This document shows positions 6,906 through 14,745 of a stretch of DNA of 64,000 nucleotides, in pieces. The position numbers were made by a program, and so were the translations under genes. The notes under the pieces are model-generated. The model saw only the letters and a list, made by a program, of their open reading frames with translations. It was not told the origin of the DNA and searched no databases. This stretch comes from Bacillota bacterium (lineage in GTDB: Bacteria > Bacillota > Clostridia > Lachnospirales > Lachnospiraceae), in assembly GCA_023441965.1 (NCBI GenBank), contig JAEZNB010000012.1, forward strand, positions 62,001 through 126,000, given 5' to 3'. Numbering within the stretch: the first letter of the stretch is position 1; every line of letters begins with the position of its first letter.

Positions 6906-8159
6906 ATGCAAATCATTTTTGATTTGGATGGAACATTATTTCAAACGAAATATTGCGTTATCAATGCAATCAATCGCTTATTCGATGCATTTGGAATTAT
7001 GAGAGCCGAAGAACAATACATTACACAGAATATCGGGAAGAAAACGGAAGATTTTTTAAGTAGTCTATTGCCCTCTTCGATTAACATACAGGATGCCAGT
7101 GTATTATTTCGTGAGTTGGAACAGAACGAAGTAAAGGAAAACGGGATTTTATTTTCAGATATCACAGAAATGTTGGAAAACCTATTTACAAAAGGGCATT
7201 CCCTTTCTATTTGCTCCAATGGCAGTTTGGAATATATTGAGCTTGTTTTGAACAGAACCAAAATCAGAGAATATTTTTGCGAGATATACAGCGCAAAGCA
7301 CTATGCTTCTAAAGCAGAGGCAGTGAAATCGATCATAAAGAGGAATCCGTCTGCAGTCATGATTGGCGATACCTTCTCTGATATAGATGCTGCAAAGAGA
7401 AATCGTATCCCTTCCATTGGGGTGGCATATGGTTATGGTAATAAAGAGGATCAATCTAAGGCTACTTTTATTGCTGAGAATGCGAATGATATTATACCCT
7501 GTCTCTCACAAATTGAGGTATTTCATCATATTACCCAGAAGCTTATAAATAGGGGTAAGAGAATACTCGGTATTAATGGAGTGGATACCTCCGGCAAGAC
7601 CCTATTTACCCATAATTTTTCAAGGTACCTTGATAGCATCGGCATTCATAATACCATCCTGCACATAGATGATTTTCACAATCCATCAGAGATTCGGTAT
7701 CGGGGCGAAAATGAAATCGATGCTTATTACAAGAATGCCTTCAATTATAATCAAATAATTAATGACATACTGAAGCCGTTGCTAAGTGATGGGTATATAG
7801 ATAAAAATATTCCTTGCCTTAATCTTGACACGGATCAATATGATAAACATATCCATTTTAATATCAGATCGGATACAATTCTGCTGATAGAAGGCGTGCT
7901 GCTGTTCCGAGAACCTTTGTCAGAATATTTGGAAGGGAAAATATTCCTACATATAAATTTTGATGAAGTAATCAATAGGGCGCGTATGCGGGATGTACCA
8001 AAATACGGGATTGCGTTCCTGCAAAAATACAAGGATAAATATATACCAATTCAAAAAATGTACCTATCAGAGCATGCTCCTGAGCAGAAAAGTGATATCG
8101 TAATAGATAATAACGATTATCTTAATCCCGTGATTATGCGTGACACGGGGATGGCGTGA
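6906..8159 (+). CDS. HAD hydrolase - uridine-kinase-like P-loop fusion protein
   Basis: The start at 6906 (MQIIFDLDGTLF) is chosen for the GGAGG site 5 bases upstream. Residues 1 to about 205 form a HAD phosphatase: DLDGT nucleophile loop, ICSNG, and MIGDTFSDIDAA for the acidic metal site. Residues about 215-417 resemble uridine kinase/phosphoribulokinase: Walker A GVDTSGKT, HIDDFH, and a lid-like RARMRDVPKYG. A bifunctional phosphatase-kinase acting on a nucleoside or sugar is plausible but unproven. The last codons and stop fall inside a REP-like repeat (GTGACACGGGG), so the C-terminus seems to have been altered by repeat insertion. Confidence 0.8.
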   Translation: MQIIFDLDGTLFQTKYCVINAINRLFDAFGIMRAEEQYITQNIGKKTEDFLSSLLPSSINIQDASVLFRELEQNEVKENGILFSDITEMLENLFTKGHSLSICSNGSLEYIELVLNRTKIREYFCEIYSAKHYASKAEAVKSIIKRNPSAVMIGDTFSDIDAAKRNRIPSIGVAYGYGNKEDQSKATFIAENANDIIPCLSQIEVFHHITQKLINRGKRILGINGVDTSGKTLFTHNFSRYLDSIGIHNTILHIDDFHNPSEIRYRGENEIDAYYKNAFNYNQIINDILKPLLSDGYIDKNIPCLNLDTDQYDKHIHFNIRSDTILLIEGVLLFREPLSEYLEGKIFLHINFDEVINRARMRDVPKYGIAFLQKYKDKYIPIQKMYLSEHAPEQKSDIVIDNNDYLNPVIMRDTGMA

Positions 8160-8204
8160 TATGGGGACGGCGTGACACGGGGACGTGTGACACGGGGACG
8201 GAGG
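8140..8204 (+). repeat. REP-like repeat cluster 1 (GTGACACGGGGACGG units)
   Basis: Tandem degenerate units of GTGACACGGGGACGG/GTGTGACACGGGG span the end of the HAD-kinase gene and the start region of the next gene. They provide the stop codon context of the former and the GGACGGAGG ribosome site of the latter. Related but longer copies lie at 9323-9440 and 10353-10458. Confidence 0.85.
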
Positions 8205-8215
8205 TAAATAAACAG

Positions 8216-9328
8216 ATGCGATGCTTACTGAAGAATGCAACGATTGTAGACAGTAGCGGGGAAAGAGTAGTTGTTCATATATTAACTGATGACAATAAAA
8301 TCCTAAAGATATCCAGAGATCCTCTTGATATTCCGGCAATGGAATATGATTTATCCGGCTATACGGTAATGCCAGGTTTTATCAATACTCATGTACACCT
8401 AATGGATTGTTTTGATGGTTTTAATAACGATAAACTTAAGAAATGGCTTATGTCCGGTATTACATATTTACGTGACCAGGGGATTTTATCAAGACACAGC
8501 GTATATGATGCGATTACATGGAAAGACCACATCAGAAATTCTTGTATGTATCCGAGTATAGCTGTATGTGGTAAGTTTATATCAGCAGTCAATGGATATG
8601 GCGGCATAGCTCCGATTGGTATTACGAATGAAACTGAAGCTAGGGATGCTGTTGATATGCAAGTAAATGCCGGTGTTGACCACATTAAGATATCGCTAGA
8701 TGAGGGATATGACGCTTACACTCAAAGTTTAGACTTGCTTCCTTTAAATATTTTAGCTGCCATATGTGATCAATCCCATAAGCGCGGTAAAAAAGTATCC
8801 GCTCATGTTAATCGAAGTGATAAGTTGGAAATATTGTTAAAAGCAGGGATAGATGAGGCTGCTCATGCCTGTTTTGACAAAATTCCGGATGCAATCCTTG
8901 AATATATGGTAAATAATAAAGTATATATGACACCGACATTAAGTGTTTATGGTGAAATAACAACCAAATGGGGGGCTCCATTTTTATATGGTGCCATGGA
9001 TAACACAAGAAGGTTTGTTGATATGGGGGGCGTCATTGGACTAGGGAATGATTATATAGAAGAAAAAGAAATTTGGTCACCGGTTGGAATGCCAATTATG
9101 GAAATTGAATTATTATTAAAAGCCGGACTTACTACTGACCAGGTAATAAGAGCTGCTACACTAAATGGAGCTAAAATATTAGATCGGGATGATTACGGCA
9201 AAATAGAAGAAAAATGTATTGCAGATATGATCGCAGTAAAAGGAAATCCATATGAACTGCCCTATCTACTATCAAGTGTTAATTTTGTAATGAAAGATGG
9301 CGTAGTTGTAAAAAATGATGACGTGTGA
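8216..9328 (+). CDS. Amidohydrolase-family protein
   Basis: The start at 8216 (MRCLLKNATIVD) is chosen because GGAGGT from the repeat lies about 10 bases upstream; the longer frame merely reads through the repeat. The 370-residue protein has the metal motif HVH at about residues 58-60, HIKISLDEG (candidate carboxylated lysine), SAHVNRS, AAHACFD and a late aspartate in GLGNDY. This is the full ligand set of imidazolonepropionase/prolidase-like amidohydrolases. The substrate is unknown. The stop codon lies at the edge of REP cluster 2. It could form an operon with the HAD-kinase 56 bases upstream. Confidence 0.85.
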   Translation: MRCLLKNATIVDSSGERVVVHILTDDNKILKISRDPLDIPAMEYDLSGYTVMPGFINTHVHLMDCFDGFNNDKLKKWLMSGITYLRDQGILSRHSVYDAITWKDHIRNSCMYPSIAVCGKFISAVNGYGGIAPIGITNETEARDAVDMQVNAGVDHIKISLDEGYDAYTQSLDLLPLNILAAICDQSHKRGKKVSAHVNRSDKLEILLKAGIDEAAHACFDKIPDAILEYMVNNKVYMTPTLSVYGEITTKWGAPFLYGAMDNTRRFVDMGGVIGLGNDYIEEKEIWSPVGMPIMEIELLLKAGLTTDQVIRAATLNGAKILDRDDYGKIEEKCIADMIAVKGNPYELPYLLSSVNFVMKDGVVVKNDDV

Positions 9329-9440
9329 CACGGGGACTATGTGACAAGGGGACGGAGATACTGTCACGCACGAGGGCTTGTGTGACAGTATCTCCGTCCC
9401 CTTGTCACACGTCCCCATGTCACAGTCCCCTTGTCACACA
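9323..9440 (+). repeat. REP-like palindrome 2
   Basis: A perfect 27-bp inverted repeat (9341-9367 and 9382-9408, arms beginning GTGACAAGGGGACGGAGATA) with a 14-base loop is flanked on both sides by shorter partial units (GTGACACGGGG, and GTCACACGTCCCC, GTCACAGTCCCC). The arms are identical to those at 10353-10416. Such GTGACA...GGGGACGG elements are common dispersed repeats in Firmicutes and are mobilised by REP-associated tyrosine transposases in other genomes; no such transposase is in the window. Confidence 0.9.
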
Positions 9441-9454
9441 ACTCCATTTCGCGA

Positions 9455-9483
9455 TTGACTTCCTATATTTTGACATGTATAAT
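9455..9483 (+). promoter_or_regulatory. Sigma-A type promoter of the ProB-like gene
   Basis: TTGACT (9455-9460) and TATAAT (9478-9483) are 17 bases apart, 34 bases before the start codon. The spacer begins TCCTATATTTTGA, much like the promoters at 43178 and 51840. Confidence 0.75.
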
Positions 9484-9516
9484 TAGATAAATTTTTTTCT
9501 GCTTAGGAGGAGTGAA

Positions 9517-10344
9517 ATGTTTGATTGTGAATTGGTTGGTAAGATTGGCTCAATGGCATTAATAAGACGGGATGAATATGACATAGATTACAATGTTTTT
9601 AGCAGAGTTGGAGCAGAGCTTACCCCGGGCTGTATTTGGATTAGCTCTGGTGCTGTTGAGATTGGACGTCTTGACTATATGAAAAGAAATAGCGGAAAGG
9701 AAATTGATAATACCAATACCGAAGAAATAAATGCATGCTATGCTGCGCAAGGACAGAGTATTGTCATGGAAAACTACAGGAGGTTTATTCATCCGGCATA
9801 TTCTGTAAGACAAGTATTAGTAGAACATCAACATTTTAATGAACCCGAAAAATTTAACTTTATTAGAAAACTATTGCTCGATAGCATAAATCAAAATGCG
9901 ATTCCTATTATTAACTATAATGATTCTATTAGCAACACCGAAACGAGGAAAATGGAATTGTTTAATCTACGGCAACACCAGGAAAAGGTCGTAGAATGTA
10001 TCGATAACGATGAAACCGCTTCAGAAATAGCGACTCTTGTAAAATCAAAGTACTTAGTTATATTGACCTCATCCATAGGTTTACTAGAAGACCCACAAAA
10101 TACTGATACCTTAATAAAGGAAGTGTCGGGGCACAATATATATGAACTGATAGATAATATTAACGAACTAAAAAAATGCTGCGTTGGAGCAAGTCGACTT
10201 GGGGCAAATGGTATGAAAGCAAAACTTGAATACATTTCAGAGCCAATAAAAAATGGGACAACCGTTATCATCGGTCATTCTAAGTATAGAATTAAAGATT
10301 TAATCGCAGGTAATGTGGAAAGAACCATCTTCCATGTGAGATAG
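9517..10344 (+). CDS. Glutamate 5-kinase-like amino acid kinase (ProB paralogue)
   Basis: The 275-residue protein has amino-acid-kinase features: GKIGSMAL near the N-terminus, IWISSGAVEIG, AAQGQSIVMENY, NAIPIINYND, NDETASEIATLVKSKYLVIL and GANGMKAKLEYI. These follow the order in glutamate 5-kinase. It lacks the C-terminal PUA domain and has no proA or proC neighbour, so classical proline synthesis is doubtful. It lies between two REP palindromes that isolate it transcriptionally. It may phosphorylate another carboxylate or amino acid. An AGGAGGAG site precedes the ATG. Confidence 0.75.
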   Translation: MFDCELVGKIGSMALIRRDEYDIDYNVFSRVGAELTPGCIWISSGAVEIGRLDYMKRNSGKEIDNTNTEEINACYAAQGQSIVMENYRRFIHPAYSVRQVLVEHQHFNEPEKFNFIRKLLLDSINQNAIPIINYNDSISNTETRKMELFNLRQHQEKVVECIDNDETASEIATLVKSKYLVILTSSIGLLEDPQNTDTLIKEVSGHNIYELIDNINELKKCCVGASRLGANGMKAKLEYISEPIKNGTTVIIGHSKYRIKDLIAGNVERTIFHVR

Positions 10345-10352
10345 GTAACAAT

Positions 10353-10458
10353 GTGACAAGGGGACGGAGATACTGTCACGCAGGCTTGCGTGACAGTATC
10401 TCCGTCCCCTTGTCACCCCCGTGACAGTATCTCCGTCCCCTTGTCACCCCCTTGTCAC
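10353..10458 (+). repeat. REP-like palindrome 3
   Basis: The 27-base arm at 10353-10379 and its perfect complement at 10390-10416 flank a 10-base loop. A second copy of the right arm follows at 10421-10447 and a partial CTTGTCAC after it. The arms are identical to those of palindrome 2, which suggests recent copying or gene conversion. It sits between the ProB-like gene and the HTH operon and may act as a terminator. Confidence 0.9.
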
Positions 10459-10460
10459 TC

Positions 10461-10530
10461 CATGGAAAGTATACTTGACATTTCCAACTATATACAATAT
10501 AATATACTCATGGAAAGTAAACTTTACATG
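10461..10530 (+). promoter_or_regulatory. Promoter and paired operators of the HTH/DUF2178 operon
   Basis: TTGACA (10475-10480) and TATAAT (10498-10503) have a 17-base spacer. Two near-identical imperfect palindromes, CATGGAAAGTATACTTGACA at 10461 and CATGGAAAGTAAACTTTACA at 10509, lie at the -35 and just after the -10. They differ at three positions over 21 bases. This is a typical layout for repression by the HTH protein encoded immediately downstream. Confidence 0.8.
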
Positions 10531-10544
10531 ATAGAGGTGATGAT

Positions 10545-10742
10545 TTGAAAAACCGCTTAGAAGAAATTCGGAAAGCAAAAGGGATAAAGCAAGAGGAGCT
10601 GGCCTTGGCACTTGAGGTATCCAGACAAACCATTGGTTCCCTGGAAAATGGTCGATATAATCCATCGATTACTCTTGCCTTTAAAATCGCCCGTTATTTT
10701 GATATGAGTATTGAAGAAATCTTTATCTATGAGGAGGAATAG
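10545..10742 (+). CDS. Xre-family HTH regulator, short (65 aa)
   Basis: The TTG start follows AGAGGTGATGA. The product is a bare Cro/CI HTH (KGIKQEELALALEVSRQTIGSLENGRYNPS) ending SIEEIFIYEEE, as in small YgzD-type regulators. It lies 2 bases before a DUF2178-like membrane protein gene, the usual partner of this subfamily. It probably represses its own operon through the two dyads upstream. The assignment is secure; the signal is unknown. Confidence 0.92.
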   Translation: MKNRLEEIRKAKGIKQEELALALEVSRQTIGSLENGRYNPSITLAFKIARYFDMSIEEIFIYEEE

Positions 10743-10744
10743 GT

Positions 10745-11161
10745 ATGAAGAAGAAGTGGTTACACATTGCATTACTCATACTGGGAGCAGCTTTGCTTGC
10801 TTTCAGCTTTATCTGTTTGAAGGAGGATGCATCAAGAAAGTTGAATGGTGCCTGTATCGGCATTGGGGCTGGACTGATCGGACTTAGTTTTGCAAATCTG
10901 ACGATACTTGGTTGGTTTCAAAGACATCCTGATGGTAAAAGGCAAGCGGAAATTGATTCTAAGGACGAAAGGAATCAGAGCATCCGATACAAAGCCAAGG
11001 CCAAATCTTCGGATGTTATAAAGTGGATTATAATGGCATTTGCATGGATTACAATCTTTACAGATCTTCCACTTTGGATTACACTAACACTAATTGGTAT
11101 TTTTGTCTTCAAAGAGATTTTTGAGCTATTCCTAATGAACCGATATAATAAAGAAATGTAG
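10745..11161 (+). CDS. DUF2178-like integral membrane protein
   Basis: The 138-residue protein has four predicted membrane helices in two pairs (about 7-24, 33-55, 90-107, 109-128) separated by a charged segment, EIDSKDERNQSIRYKAKAKS, that is typical of DUF2178 proteins. It follows the Xre gene by two bases with a GGAGGAATAGGT ribosome site inside the preceding gene. The HTH/DUF2178 pairing is common in Firmicutes, but the physiological role is not established; envelope stress or membrane sensing are guesses. Confidence 0.75.
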   Translation: MKKKWLHIALLILGAALLAFSFICLKEDASRKLNGACIGIGAGLIGLSFANLTILGWFQRHPDGKRQAEIDSKDERNQSIRYKAKAKSSDVIKWIIMAFAWITIFTDLPLWITLTLIGIFVFKEIFELFLMNRYNKEM

Positions 11162-11299
11162 GTAACGAGTACTTACTTCCGCTATGACCAATCAACATTA
11201 CAAGTTTTGCTTACCATTATAAACGGTAAGTCCTTATTATACAATCATCGTCCTGACATCCACTTCAAACAATCGGATCAGGCAGAATGGAGAGATGAC

Positions 11300-12400
11300 A
11301 TGAGAAAAACAACAGAACTTGGTATCGGTATCATAACTGTAGTATCAGCGCTGCTTTTAGCAGGCTGCTCTAAGTCCCTGGATAACGGTGCCGCCCCTAC
11401 GAATACTCAGAATCCGGAGCCTACAAAGGCTCAGGCAACCCCGCAGGCAGACCCCACTACTGCTCCTACTCCTACCAGTACGCAGGCACCTACATCATCA
11501 CCGACTCCTGCCGCACAAGAAGCAGAAGCTGCTGCTCCATCCATGGTTGCCATGTCAGATGCTTACATGGAGGCGATTATGATTACAGAAAAATGTCCGG
11601 AAACCGTATATGAAAAGAAGGAGACTGTTACCTATGGTACAGTGCTGCATGAAACCTATGCTTCAAAAACTACCGGTCTGACCAGAGGTGTCAGTATCGT
11701 GCTTCCGCCTAATTATGATGAAACAAAGAAGTATCCGGTTTTATATCTTTTACACGGCATTTTTGGAAATGAATATTCCTTTACCGGCGATAAGGGCAAT
11801 AAGCTGGTTGAAATCAGCGGTAATCTGATTGCTGAAGGGAAAGCAAAGGAAATGATCATTGTGTTACCGAATATGTTTGCTGCTTCGGATCCCAATCAGC
11901 AGCCGGGCTTTCATGCTGAAGGCATAGCTCCGTATGACAACTTCATAAACGATCTGGTGAATGATTTAATGCCCTTCATGGAAGAGAACTATTCTGTTCT
12001 TACCGGAAGAGACAACCAAGCAATCGCCGGTTTCTCCATGGGAGGCAGAGAGGCATTATTTATAGGCTTCACTAGACCGGATCTCTTTGGTTATGTGATC
12101 GGAATAGCACCTGCACCCGGTCTTACTCCCGGTACGGACTGGGCTATGGCACACCCAGGCCAGATGCAGGAGGAAGAGCTTAAAATCAAGAACAGTGAAG
12201 AAACTCCCTATCTGATCATGGTTTGCTGCGGAACAAACGACAGTGTTGTCGGAACTTTCCCGAAAAGCTACCATGAAATAATGGAACGGAATGAGGTAAA
12301 TCATATCTGGTATGAGATTCAGGGCGCCGGCCACGATAATAATGCCATTCACAGTGGTCTGTATAATTTCATTCCTTCTATCTTTAAGGCTGAGGAATAA
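11300..12400 (+). CDS. Secreted lipoprotein esterase (CE1/esterase D family)
   Basis: The start at 11300 is chosen because it yields a lipoprotein signal (hydrophobic segment ending LLLAGC, Cys 23) and has GGAGAG upstream. Residues about 30-75 are a Pro/Thr/Ala-rich linker. The remaining part is an alpha/beta hydrolase of the putative-esterase family: VLYLLHGIFGNE oxyanion region, nucleophile GFSMGG near residue 246 and a late AGHDNNAI histidine. These enzymes often remove feruloyl or acetyl groups from plant xylan. It has a paralogue at 28830-29975, and it stands alone here. Confidence 0.85.
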   Translation: MRKTTELGIGIITVVSALLLAGCSKSLDNGAAPTNTQNPEPTKAQATPQADPTTAPTPTSTQAPTSSPTPAAQEAEAAAPSMVAMSDAYMEAIMITEKCPETVYEKKETVTYGTVLHETYASKTTGLTRGVSIVLPPNYDETKKYPVLYLLHGIFGNEYSFTGDKGNKLVEISGNLIAEGKAKEMIIVLPNMFAASDPNQQPGFHAEGIAPYDNFINDLVNDLMPFMEENYSVLTGRDNQAIAGFSMGGREALFIGFTRPDLFGYVIGIAPAPGLTPGTDWAMAHPGQMQEEELKIKNSEETPYLIMVCCGTNDSVVGTFPKSYHEIMERNEVNHIWYEIQGAGHDNNAIHSGLYNFIPSIFKAEE

Positions 12401-12817
12401 GCAGAGGAAGCTTCAGATACGAGTTTTATAATTTTAATCATGTCTACATCTCAATATCTTGATATAATGTCATAGATAGGAGGTGTTTTATAAGCGCATT
12501 CGTTAAGATATTCAGATCCGTTGAATATATGAATAACAACATTACTTCAGTAATAATTTATCAGCAACACTGGGCGATGAACAAATCATACAGGAGTACA
12601 AGGATAGATCCATTCGTCCTTCCATCGAAGATATCAACTGCTTCGGAATTGGTTCTAGGATGTGCCTTAATAGCTATTGTGAAGCCTTTCAGGCAAATCC
12701 TCCAACCTGAGGTTGGATTACTGTAAGTGAATTCAAACCAATGCGTTATTGCGTTTCCATATACGTGCCTTATAATAAAGCTGTAGCTACAAATATAAAA
12801 AAGGCGAGGTGAAACGA
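12401..12817 (+). other. Intergenic region with a probable gene relic
   Basis: No intact gene is visible. A frame at about 12555-12709 reads LSATLGDEQIIQEYKDRSIRPS and then EDINCFGIGSRMCLNSYCEA before a stop, without a start codon, and looks like the end of a lost gene. CTTGATATAATG near 12459 could be a promoter and GGAGGTG at 12480 a ribosome site of the same lost gene. The family is not recognised. Confidence 0.35.
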
Positions 12818-13594
12818 ATGGAAATTATGAAACTAAATGAGCAAATTGCTTTTCTGCGTCGTCAAAGGAATATGACGCAGGAGGAATTAGCTTCCGCTCT
12901 TGGGGTAACGAATCAAGCAGTATCTAAGTGGGAGTCATCCCAATGTTGTCCTGATATACAGCTTCTGCCTGCGCTTGCTAAGCTCTTTGAGGTTAGCATT
13001 GACGAACTGATGGGATATAAAGAGGTAGATACTTTTGATAATGTATACTTAAAAATCAAGTCTCTGTTTCAATCATCCCCTGAAGAAACAGTATTCCGTA
13101 ATGCTTTCAGATTATCTATCCTATTACATGAGGCTGCCTGCACCCGCGGTTACAAGGGTTATATCCCATGGGACGCAGATAAAAATCATGGATTAGAAGA
13201 ACGCCCACACCGATGGGGATATTCCGCATGCTCTGAACCGGAGGGAACCACTGTATATACAGGCAACGGAATTTTTATAGCGGACGGGGCGATTTATCAA
13301 TCGCCAACACCATCTCAGTTACGCGATTTATATATGTTCTTAGAGGGTTTGGCTGACAAAACAGTATTGAAGGTACTTTATACCCTATATGATATGACAG
13401 TGAATGATCTCGATTCGTATGTTTCGTCAGCTGATATCGCTGTAAACTCCAGTCTCCCGGAAAATGATGTTATGAAGGCACTGGAGCATATTCCTGTAAT
13501 AACAAAGGATAGTGATAACAACAAGCTGCTCTATCGAATAGAGGGTGCGTACATGCATATTCCTCCCCTACTCTTATTGCTTCGGAGCAGATAA
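12818..13594 (+). CDS. Xre-family HTH regulator with C-terminal domain
   Basis: The start at 12818 (MEIMKLNEQIAFLRRQR) fits the GAGGTG ribosome site; a GTG nine bases earlier is possible. Residues 5-65 form a Cro/CI HTH (MTQEELASALGVTNQAVSKWESSQCCPDI) ending SIDELMGY. The roughly 190-residue remainder resembles a winged-helix segment (NDVMKALEHIPVITKDSDNNKLLYRIEG near the end) and has no obvious enzyme motif. It stands alone with its own leader. The regulated genes cannot be told from the context. Confidence 0.85.
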   Translation: MEIMKLNEQIAFLRRQRNMTQEELASALGVTNQAVSKWESSQCCPDIQLLPALAKLFEVSIDELMGYKEVDTFDNVYLKIKSLFQSSPEETVFRNAFRLSILLHEAACTRGYKGYIPWDADKNHGLEERPHRWGYSACSEPEGTTVYTGNGIFIADGAIYQSPTPSQLRDLYMFLEGLADKTVLKVLYTLYDMTVNDLDSYVSSADIAVNSSLPENDVMKALEHIPVITKDSDNNKLLYRIEGAYMHIPPLLLLLRSR

Positions 13595-13684
13595 CAATGC
13601 AAAACGGGTCATAGAACTGAATTCTTCGAATGGTCTGATTAATCAAGTATCATTACCATGATTATTAAATTACAGGAGTTTAAG

Positions 13685-14548
13685 ATGGATATTGCCGTTC
13701 TAAGTGATATACATAGTAACTATGTGGCTTTAGAAAAATGTATTGATTTTGCTGTAAATAGAGGTGTTGTGAACTTCTTGTTCTTAGGTGATTATGTCAG
13801 CGATTGTCCTTACCCGCAACGCACCATGCAGCTGCTGTATGATCTGCATGAGAAATATGCCTGTTGGTTTATAAGAGGGAACAGGGAAGATTATATGTTG
13901 GATTACAAGCTGAATGGGGAGCAGGGATGGATTCCGGGCTCAAGCTCCGGCTGCTTACTCTATACATACCGTAATCTGACGGACAGGGACTTGGATTTCT
14001 TTCAGGGTATGCCTGATCATTTAAAAATAACCATACCCGGCTTCCCCTCCTTTTACTGCTGCCACGGTTCCATAAACTCAACTCGGGAACACTTATATAG
14101 AGACAGTGCGCTCGCTAAATATACTCTTAAAAATCTGGAGACCGACATTTTACTATGTGGTCATACCCACGAGCAGGGAACCTATGCTTACTTGGGCAGG
14201 AAGATCATTAATCCCGGTTCTGTCGGCATCCCTTGGTATTATTCCGGGAAGACTCAATTTGCGATCCTTCATGGAACAGAGAAGGAATGGAGCGAAGAAT
14301 ACTTTCAACTCGATTATGACAGGGACAGTATATTGGAAGCATATGAGAACTGTGGACTTAATGTAGTCGCGCCCATGTGGTCAGTACTGGCGAAAGAGGT
14401 CATAAAAACAGGAAAGGATGTAACGATCCCCGTTTTAACCAGAGCTATGGACTTGTGCAAGAAGGAAAACGGAGAAGTAACTTGGCCCTATATACCTGAA
14501 AAGTATTGGGAGCTAGCCGCTACGGAGCACGGTATATATTATTGGTAA
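13685..14548 (+). CDS. Calcineurin-like metallophosphoesterase (YfcE/MJ0936-type)
   Basis: The start at 13685 (MDIAVLSDIHSN) follows AGGAGTTTAAG. The 287-residue protein has the dinuclear metal motifs in order: SDIHSN, FLGDYVSD, RGNRED, CCHGS, and CGHTHEQ, followed by INPGSVG. These match the YfcE/Ppe subfamily of phosphodiesterases. The C-terminal 80 residues are an extension beyond the catalytic core. The substrate could be a cyclic nucleotide or diester. A terminator follows directly. Confidence 0.9.
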   Translation: MDIAVLSDIHSNYVALEKCIDFAVNRGVVNFLFLGDYVSDCPYPQRTMQLLYDLHEKYACWFIRGNREDYMLDYKLNGEQGWIPGSSSGCLLYTYRNLTDRDLDFFQGMPDHLKITIPGFPSFYCCHGSINSTREHLYRDSALAKYTLKNLETDILLCGHTHEQGTYAYLGRKIINPGSVGIPWYYSGKTQFAILHGTEKEWSEEYFQLDYDRDSILEAYENCGLNVVAPMWSVLAKEVIKTGKDVTIPVLTRAMDLCKKENGEVTWPYIPEKYWELAATEHGIYYW

Positions 14549-14559
14549 TATGTGAGCCG

Positions 14560-14592
14560 AAAATGGACTCTTATTCCTGGGAGTCCATTTCT
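14560..14592 (+). terminator. Rho-independent terminator after the phosphoesterase
   Basis: AAATGGACTC and GAGTCCATTT pair around a 10-base loop. The stem sequence is shared with the hairpin after tRNA-Gly copy 1, an odd coincidence that may reflect a favoured terminator type in this genome. Confidence 0.75.
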
Positions 14593-14745
14593 CGTATCCA
14601 AATACTTGAGCATGTAAGCATCTGCTTTGAGCATTACATGCTTTCCATATCGCCCTTCCTTATATTTTCATTAAAAAACAGGATTATGCTTATTTCTAAA
14701 AAATCCATGATATAATAGGAATAAAATTCATAGGGGGGAAGCATA

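Noticed and set aside
8140..10458. CRISPR array
   Set aside because: The repeats are long palindromes of varied spacing with no regular spacers and no cas genes.
12529..12726. 65-codon ATG frame in the 12.4-12.8 kb gap
   Set aside because: No ribosome site and no protein-like pattern; the relic frame next to it reads better.
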